Part shown: piece by piece, positions 1 through 7,855 of the stretch
How the letters are laid out: each line of letters opens with the position of its first letter
Numbering within the stretch: the stretch's first letter is position 1
NCBI RefSeq assembly: GCF_019799925.1
Contig: NZ_JABGCG010000014.1
Span: 1 to 64,000, forward strand
DNA: 64,000 nucleotides
Origin: Blastococcus sp. CPCC 205250
GTDB lineage: Bacteria > Actinomycetota > Actinomycetes > Mycobacteriales > Geodermatophilaceae
Direction: 5' to 3'
Notes under the pieces: model-generated
Told to the model about the DNA's origin: nothing
What the model saw: only the letters and a program-made list of their open reading frames with translations
Database searches by the model: none
Made by a program: the position numbers and the translations under genes

Positions 1-726
1 ATCCGCACCAAGGCCACGCGGGACGCGAACGGGGACTGGGTGGTCAACGGGGCGAAGGTGTGGACGTCGAATGCCCACCACTCCCACTACGGGATCGTGC
101 TGGTGCGCACCTCGCCGGCGGACCCGGCCAACCGGCACGCGGGCCTGTCGCAGTTGCTGATCGACCTGTCGCTGCCGGGCATCAGCATCAACCCGATCCG
201 GATCCTCGACGGCGGACACCACTTCAACGAGGTGGTGTTCGACGACGTCGTCGTCCCCGGGGACATGCTGCTGGGCGAGGAGGGCGCGGGCTGGCACCAG
301 GTGACCGCGGAGCTGGCGTTCGAGCGGTCGGGGCCGGAGCGGTTCCTGTCGACGTACCCGCTGCTGGCGGAGTTCGGCCGCCGCGCGGCGCAGACCCAGG
401 ACCCCGCGCAGCTGGCCGCGCTGGGTCGCATGTCGGCGCGGCTGCTCGCGCTGCGCCAGCTGTCCCTGCGGATCGCCGCGGCGCTGGACCGCGGCGAGCT
501 GCCGAACATCGCCGCGGCGCTGGTCAAGGACGTGGGGACGACGTTCGAGGCCGACGTCGTCGACGAGGTGCGCCGGGTGGTGGACGTGCCGGCGTCCCTG
601 GACTCCCCGGACCCGCTCGGGCGGGCGCTGGCCGAGGCCCAGCTGCACCAGCCCGGCTACACGCTGCGCGGCGGCACCAACGAGATCCTGCGCGGGATCG
701 TGGCACGAGGACTGGGCCTGCGATGA
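1..726 (+). CDS. Acyl-CoA dehydrogenase, C-terminal part (cut by window start)
   Basis: The reading frame is open from the first base, so the N-terminus lies outside the window; 241 codons remain. The first visible residues belong to the FAD/substrate-binding middle domain (DWVVNGAKVWTSNA), followed by the beta-barrel end and the helical C-terminal domain, finishing with the family signature RGGTNEILRGIVARGLGLR. It would oxidise an acyl-CoA to the enoyl-CoA using FAD and pass electrons to ETF. The next gene, 79 bases downstream, is a shorter divergent acyl-CoA dehydrogenase, the arrangement of actinobacterial heteromeric FadE pairs used on bulky side chains. Substrate cannot be told from the sequence. 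Confidence 0.93.
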   Translation: MRTKATRDANGDWVVNGAKVWTSNAHHSHYGIVLVRTSPADPANRHAGLSQLLIDLSLPGISINPIRILDGGHHFNEVVFDDVVVPGDMLLGEEGAGWHQVTAELAFERSGPERFLSTYPLLAEFGRRAAQTQDPAQLAALGRMSARLLALRQLSLRIAAALDRGELPNIAAALVKDVGTTFEADVVDEVRRVVDVPASLDSPDPLGRALAEAQLHQPGYTLRGGTNEILRGIVARGLGLR

Positions 727-805
727 CCACGGCGAGCGAGCATCGCAGCGGGGGACGAGCGAGGAGCGGAACGAGCGTGGCGTCGAGCCGGGAGGGATTG
801 CGCTG

Positions 806-1882
806 ATGGCATCCGAGCAGGACCTGCTGGTCGAGACCGTCCGGGACATCCTGACGGGGTTCGAGCCGTTCGTGCTGACCCCGGACCGGCCGTGGGACGC
901 CGGCCTGTGGGCGGCGCTGGCCGAGTCCGGGCTGACCGGCGTCGGCGTCGACGAGGAGGCCGGCGGTTCCGGCGGTGAGCTGGCCGACGCGGTGGCGATC
1001 GTGCGCACGCTGGCCGCCGGCGCCGCGGCGGTGCCCGTCGCCGAGCAGTTGCTCGTGGCCGCGCCGGCCGTGCTGGCCGCCGACCTCGACCTGCCCACCC
1101 CCGAGGAGCCGCTCACGGTCGCGGTCGCCGACACGGTCACCGCCGAGCCCTCCGACGACGGCGACGGTCCCGGCCGCTGGACGCTCACCGGCACCGCCAC
1201 CGACGTCCCGTGGGCCGGGGTCGCCCGGCACGTGGCGCTGCTGGCGGCCGCGCCGGCCGGGATCGAGGGGTCGGTGCTGGCGCTGGTCGACGTCTCGGGC
1301 CTGGAGGCCACGCGTGCGGCGAACCTGGCCGGCGAGCCGCGCGGGTCGCTGGTGCTCGACGGCGTGCCGGCGTCCGGTGCGCTGCTGCGGCCGGAGCAGG
1401 CCGCGCACGTGCGCGCCCGGTACGCGCTGGCGCGGTCGGTGCAGATCGCCGCGGCCCTGGAGCAGGTGCTGGCCTGGACGGTGCAGTACGCCGGCGAGCG
1501 GCAGCAGTTCGGCCGGCCGCTGGCCAAGTTCCAGGCGATCCAGATGGAGCTGGCCGAGATGGCCGGCGAGGTCACCGCGGTCACGGCGATCGTCGACGCG
1601 GCGGTGCAGGGCCTGGACCGGCAGGCGCCGGAGCTGCCGCTGCTGGCGGCCGCGGCGAAGGTGCGGGCCGGTGCGGCCGTGGAGGTCGTGGCGCGGCTGG
1701 CCCACCAGGTGCACGGCGCGATCGGCTTCACCCAGGAGTACCGGCTGCACCACCTCACCCGGCGCTGCTGGTCGTGGCGTGACGAGGCCGGCGGCGAGGC
1801 GACCTGGGCGCGGTTCCTCGGCGCGGGCGTGGTCGCCGGCGGCGGGGACCGGCTGTGGGGGGCCCTCACCCGGCTGGGCTGA
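806..1882 (+). CDS. Acyl-CoA dehydrogenase family protein, short partner subunit
   Basis: A 358-residue protein, somewhat shorter than a typical acyl-CoA dehydrogenase (about 380-400). It keeps the C-terminal helical domain, including the YAGERQQFGRPLAKFQAIQ segment and HGAIGFTQEYRLHHLTRR; the Glu in GFTQE is a candidate catalytic base. The N-terminal domain is divergent. The start ATG follows GGGAGGGATTGCGCTG. It directly follows another acyl-CoA dehydrogenase, so the two probably form a heteromeric enzyme like the FadE26-FadE27 or FadE28-FadE29 complexes of mycobacteria; that pairing is inference from gene order and divergence. Confidence 0.88.
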   Translation: MASEQDLLVETVRDILTGFEPFVLTPDRPWDAGLWAALAESGLTGVGVDEEAGGSGGELADAVAIVRTLAAGAAAVPVAEQLLVAAPAVLAADLDLPTPEEPLTVAVADTVTAEPSDDGDGPGRWTLTGTATDVPWAGVARHVALLAAAPAGIEGSVLALVDVSGLEATRAANLAGEPRGSLVLDGVPASGALLRPEQAAHVRARYALARSVQIAAALEQVLAWTVQYAGERQQFGRPLAKFQAIQMELAEMAGEVTAVTAIVDAAVQGLDRQAPELPLLAAAAKVRAGAAVEVVARLAHQVHGAIGFTQEYRLHHLTRRCWSWRDEAGGEATWARFLGAGVVAGGGDRLWGALTRLG

Positions 1883-1891
1883 GCGGCGGCG

Positions 1892-1921
1892 GACCGGGCG
1901 CGGCGGAGGCCGCGCCCGGTC
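1892..1921. terminator. Hairpin terminator between convergent genes
   Basis: A 13-bp perfect inverted repeat (GACCGGGCGCGGC / GCCGCGCCCGGTC) with a 4-base loop lies between the convergent ends of the acyl-CoA dehydrogenase and the gamma-glutamyltransferase genes. It has no clear U-tract, which is usual in high-GC actinobacteria. Confidence 0.7.
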
Positions 1922-1922
1922 G

Positions 1923-3518
1923 TCACGCGGGGACGGTGACGACGGCGGCGCGGCCGTCCGAGCGGGGGTCGCTGGCCGCGGTGAAGCCGCCGCCGGCGTC
2001 GCCCTGCACGACCTGGGCGTGGCCCAGCATGTCGGAGTGCGGGGGGTACTCCTGCAGGGCGTACCCCCGGGCTCCGACCGAGGCGCGGACAGGGGCTGCG
2101 ACGTCGGCCTCGACGAGGACCAGGTCCTCCGGGTCGGCGGCGCCCAGCCCGCCGACCACCCAGCGGCTGCCGCCGACGGCCTCGGCAGGCGTGGCGCCGT
2201 CCAGCAGTGCCCGCAGCACCTGCGCGTGGATCTGCGGCTGGGCCTTGCCGCCCATCGTCCCGAGCACCCACGCCAGCCGGTCGTGCCGGGTGACGACCAC
2301 CGGCATGAGCGTGTGGCCGGGGCGCTTGCCGGGGGCCAGGCAGTTGGCGCTGGCCGGGTCCAGGGAGAAGTAGGCCCCCCGGTTGTGCAGGAGCACCCCG
2401 GTGGCCGCTTCCAGGACCCCGGAGCCGAAGGGGTGGAAGACGCTCTGGATCAGGCAGGCCGCGGAACCGTCGCTGTCGGCCGCCACCACGGCGACGGTGT
2501 CACCCCGGGGCGACACGAAGGCGGTGGGGGCGCTGCTGGCCCGGGAGGCCAGTGCCGCCTCGGCCGCGGCGGCGAGCCGCTCCTCGGCGAGGACCTCGCC
2601 GACGTCGACCGCACCCCACCGCGGATCGGCCAGCAGCCGGGCACGGTCCCGGTTGGCCTGCGACCACAGCGCCGCCAGCACGCCCGCGTCCGCACCGGCC
2701 ACGTCGACGTCGGCAGGCAGGTGCTCCAGTGCCCCGAGCACCTGGAGCAGCTGGTACCCCTGGGTGTTGAGCGGGCTGGTCCACACGGTGTGCCCGCGGT
2801 GCTCGCGGGACAGCGGGGCCACGGTCTCGGGCGCGTACCCGCGGAGGTCCTCGACGGTGAGCCGGCTGCCGAGCCGGGACAGGCCGGCCACGAGGGCCCG
2901 CCCGACCGGCCCGTCGTACACCGTGCCGGCGCCGTCCGCGGCGATCTCGGCCAGCGTGCGGGCCAGGGCGGGCTGGCGCAGGGCGGCGCCCTCGGTCAGG
3001 AGGTCCCCGTCGGGGGCGAACACCCCGCGCATGCCGTCGTCGGCACCGATGGCGGCGGCGTGACCGGCGATCGCGCGCGCCAGCCCGGGGGAGACGGGGG
3101 CGCCGTCGCGGGCCAGCTCGACCGCCGGTGCCCACAGCTGCGCCCAGGGCAGCCGGCCGCCCAGCCCGTGCACCGCAGCCAGCCCGCCGACGACACCGGG
3201 GACGGTTACGGTGTCGACGCCGACCGTGGGCATCGCCCCGCCCGACCGGGCGGCGACCTCCTGCAGCGAGGTCGCCCGCGCCGCCGCCCCGCTGCCGTTC
3301 ACGCACGTCAGCTCACCGTCGGGCGTGCGGACCAGGGCGATGAGGTCCCCGCCGACCGAGGTGTTGTGCGGGTACACCACGGTCAGGGCGACGGCGGCCG
3401 CCACCGCGGCGTCCACGGCGCTGCCGCCGCGCTCGGCGACGTCGGTCGCGACGGCCGTGGCGGTCGCGTGCGGGGTGGCGATGCCGAGCGTGCGGGCAGG
3501 GCGTCGTGCGTCGGTCAT
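1923..3518 (-). CDS. Gamma-glutamyltransferase family hydrolase (YwrD-like)
   Basis: A 531-residue Ntn-hydrolase. It should self-cleave before a Thr to give large and small subunits and then hydrolyse or transfer gamma-glutamyl groups. The candidate nucleophile is Thr341 in SPRGDTVAVV, giving subunits of about 340 and 191 residues, normal for the family. The active-site region NGSGAAARA replaces the REMAP-type Arg segment of classical enzymes, which is the pattern of the YwrD-like branch, so classical glutathione transpeptidation is doubtful. No signal peptide is seen, so it is probably cytoplasmic. The start chosen is ATG at 3518 with GGGAG upstream; the frame extends further but overlaps the next gene. 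It is the last gene of an amino-acid ABC transporter operon, suggesting it acts on an imported gamma-glutamyl compound. Confidence 0.88.
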   Translation of the reverse strand: MTDARRPARTLGIATPHATATAVATDVAERGGSAVDAAVAAAVALTVVYPHNTSVGGDLIALVRTPDGELTCVNGSGAAARATSLQEVAARSGGAMPTVGVDTVTVPGVVGGLAAVHGLGGRLPWAQLWAPAVELARDGAPVSPGLARAIAGHAAAIGADDGMRGVFAPDGDLLTEGAALRQPALARTLAEIAADGAGTVYDGPVGRALVAGLSRLGSRLTVEDLRGYAPETVAPLSREHRGHTVWTSPLNTQGYQLLQVLGALEHLPADVDVAGADAGVLAALWSQANRDRARLLADPRWGAVDVGEVLAEERLAAAAEAALASRASSAPTAFVSPRGDTVAVVAADSDGSAACLIQSVFHPFGSGVLEAATGVLLHNRGAYFSLDPASANCLAPGKRPGHTLMPVVVTRHDRLAWVLGTMGGKAQPQIHAQVLRALLDGATPAEAVGGSRWVVGGLGAADPEDLVLVEADVAAPVRASVGARGYALQEYPPHSDMLGHAQVVQGDAGGGFTAASDPRSDGRAAVVTVPA

Positions 3519-3546
3519 GCGCGGGGCTCCCGGGGGACGGCGGCGA

Positions 3547-4365
3547 TCAGAGGACGCGGCGCAGGAAGGCGCGGGTGCGGGGGTGCTCCGGCTGGGTGAG
3601 GACGCGCGCGGGCGGCCCGGACTCGACGACCACACCGCCGTCCATGAAGAAGACGGTGTCGGCGACGTCGCGCGCGAAGGCGATCTCGTGCGTGACCACG
3701 AGCATGGTCAGGCCCTCGCGCGCCAGGTCGGCCATCACGGCGAGGACCTCGTCGACCAGCTCGGGGTCCAGCGCCGAGGTGGGCTCGTCGAACAGCAGGA
3801 CCCGCGGGCGGACGGCCAGGGCGCGGGCGATGGCCACCCGCTGCTGCTGGCCCCCGGAGAGCTGGGCCGGGTAGTGGTCGCAGCGGTCGCCGAGGCCCAC
3901 CCGCTCCAGCAGCTCCAGCGCCTCCGTGCGGGCCTGCTGCCGGGGGACGCCGTGCACGTGCACCGGCGCCTCCATGACGTTCTCGACCGCGGTCCGGTGC
4001 GTCAGCAGGTTGAACCGCTGGAACACCATCGCCGTCGAGCGGCGCTGCCGTGCGGCCTGCCGACTGTTCAGCGGGTGCCGGCGGCCCCCGTGCACCCGGT
4101 AGCCGACCAGGTCGCCGTCGATGCGGATCGCGCCGTCGTCGGCCCGCTCCAGCTGGTTGATGCAGCGCAGCAGGGTCGACTTGCCCGACCCCGACGGCCC
4201 GAGGATGCAGGCGACCTGGCCTGCGGCGACCGACAGGTCGATGCCGCGCAGGACCTGCTGGTCGCCGAAGGACTTGCACACGCCGCTGATCTCCACCATG
4301 GGCCGGTCCGTGGTCCCGGCCGCCGGGGCGGCCGGTGCGGCGGCGGTGAGGGGGGTGTCAGCCAA
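3547..4365 (-). CDS. Polar amino-acid ABC transporter, ATP-binding protein
   Basis: A 272-residue ABC ATPase of the GlnQ/HisP type. Walker A is GPSGSGKST, the signature is LSGGQQQR, and Walker B runs into DEPTSALDPE. It powers the permease encoded immediately upstream. The likely start is TTG at 4365, overlapping the permease stop by 8 bases with GGAGGAG 8 bases before it; an alternative start is Met23. It lies between the permease and the gamma-glutamyltransferase in one minus-strand operon. Confidence 0.93.
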   Translation of the reverse strand: MADTPLTAAAPAAPAAGTTDRPMVEISGVCKSFGDQQVLRGIDLSVAAGQVACILGPSGSGKSTLLRCINQLERADDGAIRIDGDLVGYRVHGGRRHPLNSRQAARQRRSTAMVFQRFNLLTHRTAVENVMEAPVHVHGVPRQQARTEALELLERVGLGDRCDHYPAQLSGGQQQRVAIARALAVRPRVLLFDEPTSALDPELVDEVLAVMADLAREGLTMLVVTHEIAFARDVADTVFFMDGGVVVESGPPARVLTQPEHPRTRAFLRRVL

Positions 4366-5281
4366 CGGGGGTCTCCTCCAGCTTCTGCATGCGGACGCGG
4401 GCGGCCTTGGGCAGGCCCGTGGACAGCCGCTTCTCGAGCTGGCTCTGCACCAGGGTGAGCACGATCGTCGCCAGCCCGTACCAGAAGGTGGCGACGAGCA
4501 ACAGCGGGATCTGCTGGAAGTTGCGCGAGTAGATCGCCTGCACCGCGAACATCAGGTCGGCCAGGCCGATCAGGATGACCACCGAGGAGTACTTCAGGAT
4601 CGAGATGACCTGGTTCATCGTCGGCGGGATCGAGATCCGCGCCGCCTGCGGGAGGACCACCCGGCGGAAGACCTTCCACGGCGTCATGCCCATGGCGGTG
4701 GCCGCCTCCACCTGGCCCCGGTCCACGGCCAGCACACCCGATCGCATGATCTCGGCCATGTACCCCGCCTCGAAGAGGCTCAGCGCGATGATCGCGGCGC
4801 CCAGCTGGTTGATCACCTGGTTGGTCTCGAGCGTCACGAACTCCGGTCCGAACGGGATGCCGAAGCTGATCTCCGGCAGCACCGAGGCCAGGAAGAACCA
4901 GAAGAGCAGTTGCACCAGCAGCGGGATCGTGCGGGAGACGTAGATGGCCGTGAAGGCCACCGACCGCAGCGTCGGGCTCGACGAGAGCCGCATCGCCGTG
5001 AGGACCAGCCCGAGCAGCGTGCCGCCGGTCATGCCGGCCACGGTGAGGACGAGCGTGGTCTGCAGTCCGTCGAGCACGAGCGGGTCGAACAGGTACTCGG
5101 CGAAGACGGGCAGGTTCAGCCGGTCGTTGGTGACGACGAAGTTGACCAGCATCGCCACGAAGACGCCGACGACGCCGAGGTAGAGGAACTCCCGCCAGGG
5201 GACGCGCGGCGCCAGGGGCTCCAGTCCGGGCCGGTCGTCGGCCGGCGCCGCCGACCCCGCCCGGCTCCGCGTCGAGGTCAC
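4358..5281 (-). CDS. Polar amino-acid ABC transporter, permease
   Basis: A 307-residue inner-membrane permease of the HisM/GlnP family with a cytoplasmic N-terminal extension of about 30 residues and several hydrophobic segments. The EAA loop that docks the ATPase is visible as EAATAMGMTPWKVFRRVVLPQA shortened around residues 205-226. The start chosen is GTG at 5281, which overlaps the binding-protein stop by 4 bases (GTGA). A single permease gene implies a homodimeric channel. Together with the neighbouring binding protein and ATPase it makes a complete importer. Confidence 0.93.
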   Translation of the reverse strand: MTSTRSRAGSAAPADDRPGLEPLAPRVPWREFLYLGVVGVFVAMLVNFVVTNDRLNLPVFAEYLFDPLVLDGLQTTLVLTVAGMTGGTLLGLVLTAMRLSSSPTLRSVAFTAIYVSRTIPLLVQLLFWFFLASVLPEISFGIPFGPEFVTLETNQVINQLGAAIIALSLFEAGYMAEIMRSGVLAVDRGQVEAATAMGMTPWKVFRRVVLPQAARISIPPTMNQVISILKYSSVVILIGLADLMFAVQAIYSRNFQQIPLLLVATFWYGLATIVLTLVQSQLEKRLSTGLPKAARVRMQKLEETPVG

Positions 5282-6183
5282 TGGGTGGTGGCCGCGTTGA
5301 TGACCGGGGCGCCCTCCAGGAGGCTGTCCCCGATGCCGTACTCCTCGGCGAGCTCGGCGAGCGTCCCGTCCTCCTCCAGTTGCGTGATCGCCGCGGCGAA
5401 CGCGTCGCGCAGGCCGGTGTCGTCCTTGCGGAACAGCGCCCCGCCGGGCACCTCGTTGAAGAAGTCCCCGGCCACGTCGAAGGTGTCCGGCGAGATCTGC
5501 TCGGTGTAGCTGAGGACGAGGCTCACGTTGAGCGCGGCCGGCGCGCGACCGGAGCTGATCGCAGTCTGCACGTCGCTGGGGTCCTGGACGACGAGCTTGT
5601 CCACGGGAGGCTGCCCGGCGGCCGCGCACTCCTCGCTCAGGGCGTCGGCCGTGCGCTCGCCCTGGCTGTTGGCGCCCACGACGGTGGTCACGCCGCACAG
5701 GTCCATCGGCTCCTCGATGCCCTCAGGGTTGCCCTCGGGCACCAGGATCCCGGCGCCCACCTGGACGTAGTCGACGAAGTCGACGGTCTCCTCCCGCTCT
5801 GCGGTGTCGACGACGAAGGACATGACCGTGTCGTAGCGCTCGGCCTCGAGGCCGGCGATCAGGCCGCTGAAGTCCCCCTGGGCGAACTCGGCCTCCAGGC
5901 CCATCAACCCGGCGGCGGCGCGGGCGAGGTCGGCCTCGAAGCCGGTCAGCGTGGTGCCGTCCTCGCCGGTGAAGACCATCGGGGCCAATTGGGGGTCGAC
6001 CCCCACCGTGAGGACGCCGGCCTCCCGGATCTCGTCGGGTACCAGGCCGGCGATCTCGTCGTCCTGCTCCACGGTGGGACCGGCGGCGTCGTCGCCTGCG
6101 TCGGCGTCGTCGGAGCCGCAGGCAGCGAGGACGACGGAAGCCCCCAGGGCGAGGGTCAGGGAAAGGGCGCGGGTGGATCGCAC
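5278..6183 (-). CDS. Polar amino-acid ABC transporter, substrate-binding lipoprotein
   Basis: A 301-residue family-3 extracellular solute-binding protein. A lipoprotein signal is clear: short basic N-terminus, hydrophobic stretch and lipobox LAAC with Cys22. The mature part begins with an acidic linker and then the SBP_bac_3 fold (GVLTVGVDPQLAPMVF, LTGFEADLARAAA, FDVAGDFFNEVPGG). The start chosen is GTG at 6183 with GGAGG 8 bases upstream. It is the first gene of the transporter-gamma-glutamyltransferase operon, and its upstream region holds a perfect FadR-family operator. The ligand is probably a polar amino acid or gamma-glutamyl derivative, by context only. Confidence 0.92.
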   Translation of the reverse strand: MRSTRALSLTLALGASVVLAACGSDDADAGDDAAGPTVEQDDEIAGLVPDEIREAGVLTVGVDPQLAPMVFTGEDGTTLTGFEADLARAAAGLMGLEAEFAQGDFSGLIAGLEAERYDTVMSFVVDTAEREETVDFVDYVQVGAGILVPEGNPEGIEEPMDLCGVTTVVGANSQGERTADALSEECAAAGQPPVDKLVVQDPSDVQTAISSGRAPAALNVSLVLSYTEQISPDTFDVAGDFFNEVPGGALFRKDDTGLRDAFAAAITQLEEDGTLAELAEEYGIGDSLLEGAPVINAATTQ

Positions 6184-6215
6184 GGAGTGCCTCCGGTCGG
6201 TCGCTCGAGCTGCGG

Positions 6216-6226
6216 TGGTCGGACCA
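6216..6226. promoter_or_regulatory. FadR/GntR-type operator, copy 1
   Basis: TGGTCGGACCA is a perfect 11-bp palindrome about a central G, matching the TGGTnnnACCA pattern of FadR-subfamily GntR regulators. It lies 33 bases upstream of the ABC transporter start and is repeated exactly at 6364-6374 in front of the divergent GntR gene. Confidence 0.8.
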
Positions 6227-6363
6227 AGCTGACCCGGATGGGTGATCCCGGTGGCGGGTAGTTTGCGACCAAACGACTTTGTGTGTCCAGGGTTACACCG
6301 GAATTGCCCGGCCGGCCGCCGATCGTGGTCTGATGTCGCCGCTCGCCCCGGCCCGGGGTGGCG

Positions 6364-6374
6364 TGGTCGGACCA
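6364..6374. promoter_or_regulatory. FadR/GntR-type operator, copy 2
   Basis: This is a second exact copy of TGGTCGGACCA, just ahead of the ribosome binding site (GGAGG at 6377-6381) of the GntR gene. Binding here would shut off the regulator's own transcription, so autoregulation is likely. Confidence 0.8.
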
Positions 6375-6387
6375 ATGGAGGCCCGTG

Positions 6388-7092
6388 GTGGACGGCCGGC
6401 AGCAGGACGGCGGGATGCCGCTCGCACGTCCCTCGCGGGCGGATGCCGTGTCGGTGCACCTGGAGCGGCTCGTCCTCGACGGGACGCTCGCCCCGGGGGA
6501 CCGCTTGCCGCCGGAACGCGAACTGGCCGAGACGCTCGGTGTCTCGCGCGGCTCCGTGCGCGAGGCCATGCGCGACCTGGCGGTCCGGGGTCTGGTCGAG
6601 CGCACCCCCGGCCGGGGCACGACGGTCCTGCGACCCGGTGGCACGCTGACCGGTCTGGCGCTGGCGGGCGGGCTCGACGCCGACCAGATCGAACTGGCGC
6701 AGGTGATGGACGTGCGGGCCTGCATCGAGCCGTCGGTGGCCGGCCGGGCCGCCGGCAACGTCACGGCCCACGGGGTGGCCCAGCTGGAGGCCCTGCTGGT
6801 CGAGATGGCCGCCGAGCACCGGCCGGCCGAGTTCGGTCGGCTGGACCGGACGTTCCACCGGGCGATCGCCCAGTACAGCGCGAACCCGCTGCTCGTCCGG
6901 TTGCACGACCGGGTGCAGGAGCTGATCGAGCCCAGCCGGCGCCGGCACCTGCTCACCGCGGACCGGATGCGCTCCTCACGGCGCGACCACCAGCGCATCG
7001 TGGACGCCATCCGTGCCGGTGACGAATCCGGGGCGGTCGCCGCCGCGGCCGCGCACGTGGCCAACGTGCAGCGGCAGATCACCCGCCGCTGA
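6388..7092 (+). CDS. FadR-subfamily GntR transcriptional regulator
   Basis: A regulator of about 234 residues. The N-terminal winged helix-turn-helix is typical (LAPGDRLPPERELAETLGVSRGSVREAMRDL), and the C-terminal all-helical FCD ligand-binding domain shows the D...H pattern (LDRTFHRAIAQ, late H in RRDHQRIVDAI). The start is GTG at 6388 (or 6385), placed after GGAGG; a longer GTG start at 6358 would run through the operator. It is divergent from the ABC transporter and gamma-glutamyltransferase operon and almost certainly controls it, probably releasing DNA when a carboxylate or amino-acid ligand binds. Its 3' end overlaps the TetR gene tail-to-tail by 14 bases. Confidence 0.92.
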   Translation: MDGRQQDGGMPLARPSRADAVSVHLERLVLDGTLAPGDRLPPERELAETLGVSRGSVREAMRDLAVRGLVERTPGRGTTVLRPGGTLTGLALAGGLDADQIELAQVMDVRACIEPSVAGRAAGNVTAHGVAQLEALLVEMAAEHRPAEFGRLDRTFHRAIAQYSANPLLVRLHDRVQELIEPSRRRHLLTADRMRSSRRDHQRIVDAIRAGDESGAVAAAAAHVANVQRQITRR

Positions 7093-7759
7093 CGTCCCCG
7101 GCCACCGCGTCGGGTGCGGCGGGCCCGAACCCGCCGACCGGGGGCAGGGCGCCGGCCGCCCGACCGGCCGGGGTGAGCCAGGGAGCCAGGCAGCCGGTCA
7201 CCAGCTGCCACTGGCGGACCGGCCGGGCCACGTCCGTGCGCAGCACGTGCTCGACCTGCTGGCCGATGCAGAGCACGAGGAGGGTGTCGGCCAGCAGGTC
7301 CAGGGGCGTCGCGGGACCGAGGTGGCCGTCGGCGCGGGCCCGGTCGAGGTGGGCCAGGAGGTCCGCCCGCCAGACCGCCTCCGCCTCGGACTGGAAGGCC
7401 GCGAGGTCGGGGCGGAACGGCACCCGGCCCCAGAAGCCGACGACGACCAGGGCCTCGTCGTGGGTGACGGCCGTCAGGGGGAGGATCTCGCCGATCATCG
7501 CCACCGCCGCGGCCAGGCCGGAGCGGTGGTCCACCGCGGTGGCGATCCGCCGGTTGGTGTCGGCGAAGATCCGCCGGAAGGCGGCCGAGAGGACCTCGTC
7601 GAAGTCGGCGAAGTAGTGCCACAGGGCGCCGCTGGAGATCCCCAGCTCGGCGGCCACGGCCCGGGAGGTGGCGCTCTCCACCCCGTCCCTGGCCACGAGG
7701 CGCAGGTACGCCGCGACGATCTCGGCCCGCCGGGACTCGCGGTCGACCACCTTCGGCAC
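7079..7759 (-). CDS. TetR-family transcriptional regulator
   Basis: A 226-residue protein with an N-terminal TetR helix-turn-helix (VAAELGISSGALWHYFADFDEVL) and a ligand-binding C-terminal domain of the TetR_C type. The start is GTG at 7759 with AGGA upstream. It is divergent from the P450 gene, and the region between them holds the palindrome TTGAGCG-AG-CGCTCAA, a good candidate operator. It probably represses the P450 and itself. Confidence 0.9.
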   Translation of the reverse strand: MPKVVDRESRRAEIVAAYLRLVARDGVESATSRAVAAELGISSGALWHYFADFDEVLSAAFRRIFADTNRRIATAVDHRSGLAAAVAMIGEILPLTAVTHDEALVVVGFWGRVPFRPDLAAFQSEAEAVWRADLLAHLDRARADGHLGPATPLDLLADTLLVLCIGQQVEHVLRTDVARPVRQWQLVTGCLAPWLTPAGRAAGALPPVGGFGPAAPDAVAGDVSGG

Positions 7760-7817
7760 CGGCTCATCCTGCCGGTGCGGCGTGGGCCTTGCGCGGACCG
7801 CCTCCGGCACGCCAATC

Positions 7818-7833
7818 TTGAGCGAGCGCTCAA
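7818..7833. promoter_or_regulatory. TetR-like operator palindrome
   Basis: TTGAGCGAGCGCTCAA has perfect 7-bp arms around a 2-base centre. It lies between divergent TetR and P450 genes, 22 bases before the P450 start codon. Its form resembles known TetR operators of actinobacteria. Confidence 0.75.
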
Positions 7834-7855
7834 AGGAGCGGCCGAGGAGGCTCCC

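Noticed and set aside
6261..6274. GTTTG-CGAC-CAAAC inverted repeat between the GntR and ABC genes
   Set aside because: The arms are only 5 bp, it is not repeated and it does not fit the FadR pattern, so it was not listed as an operator. It could be part of a promoter.
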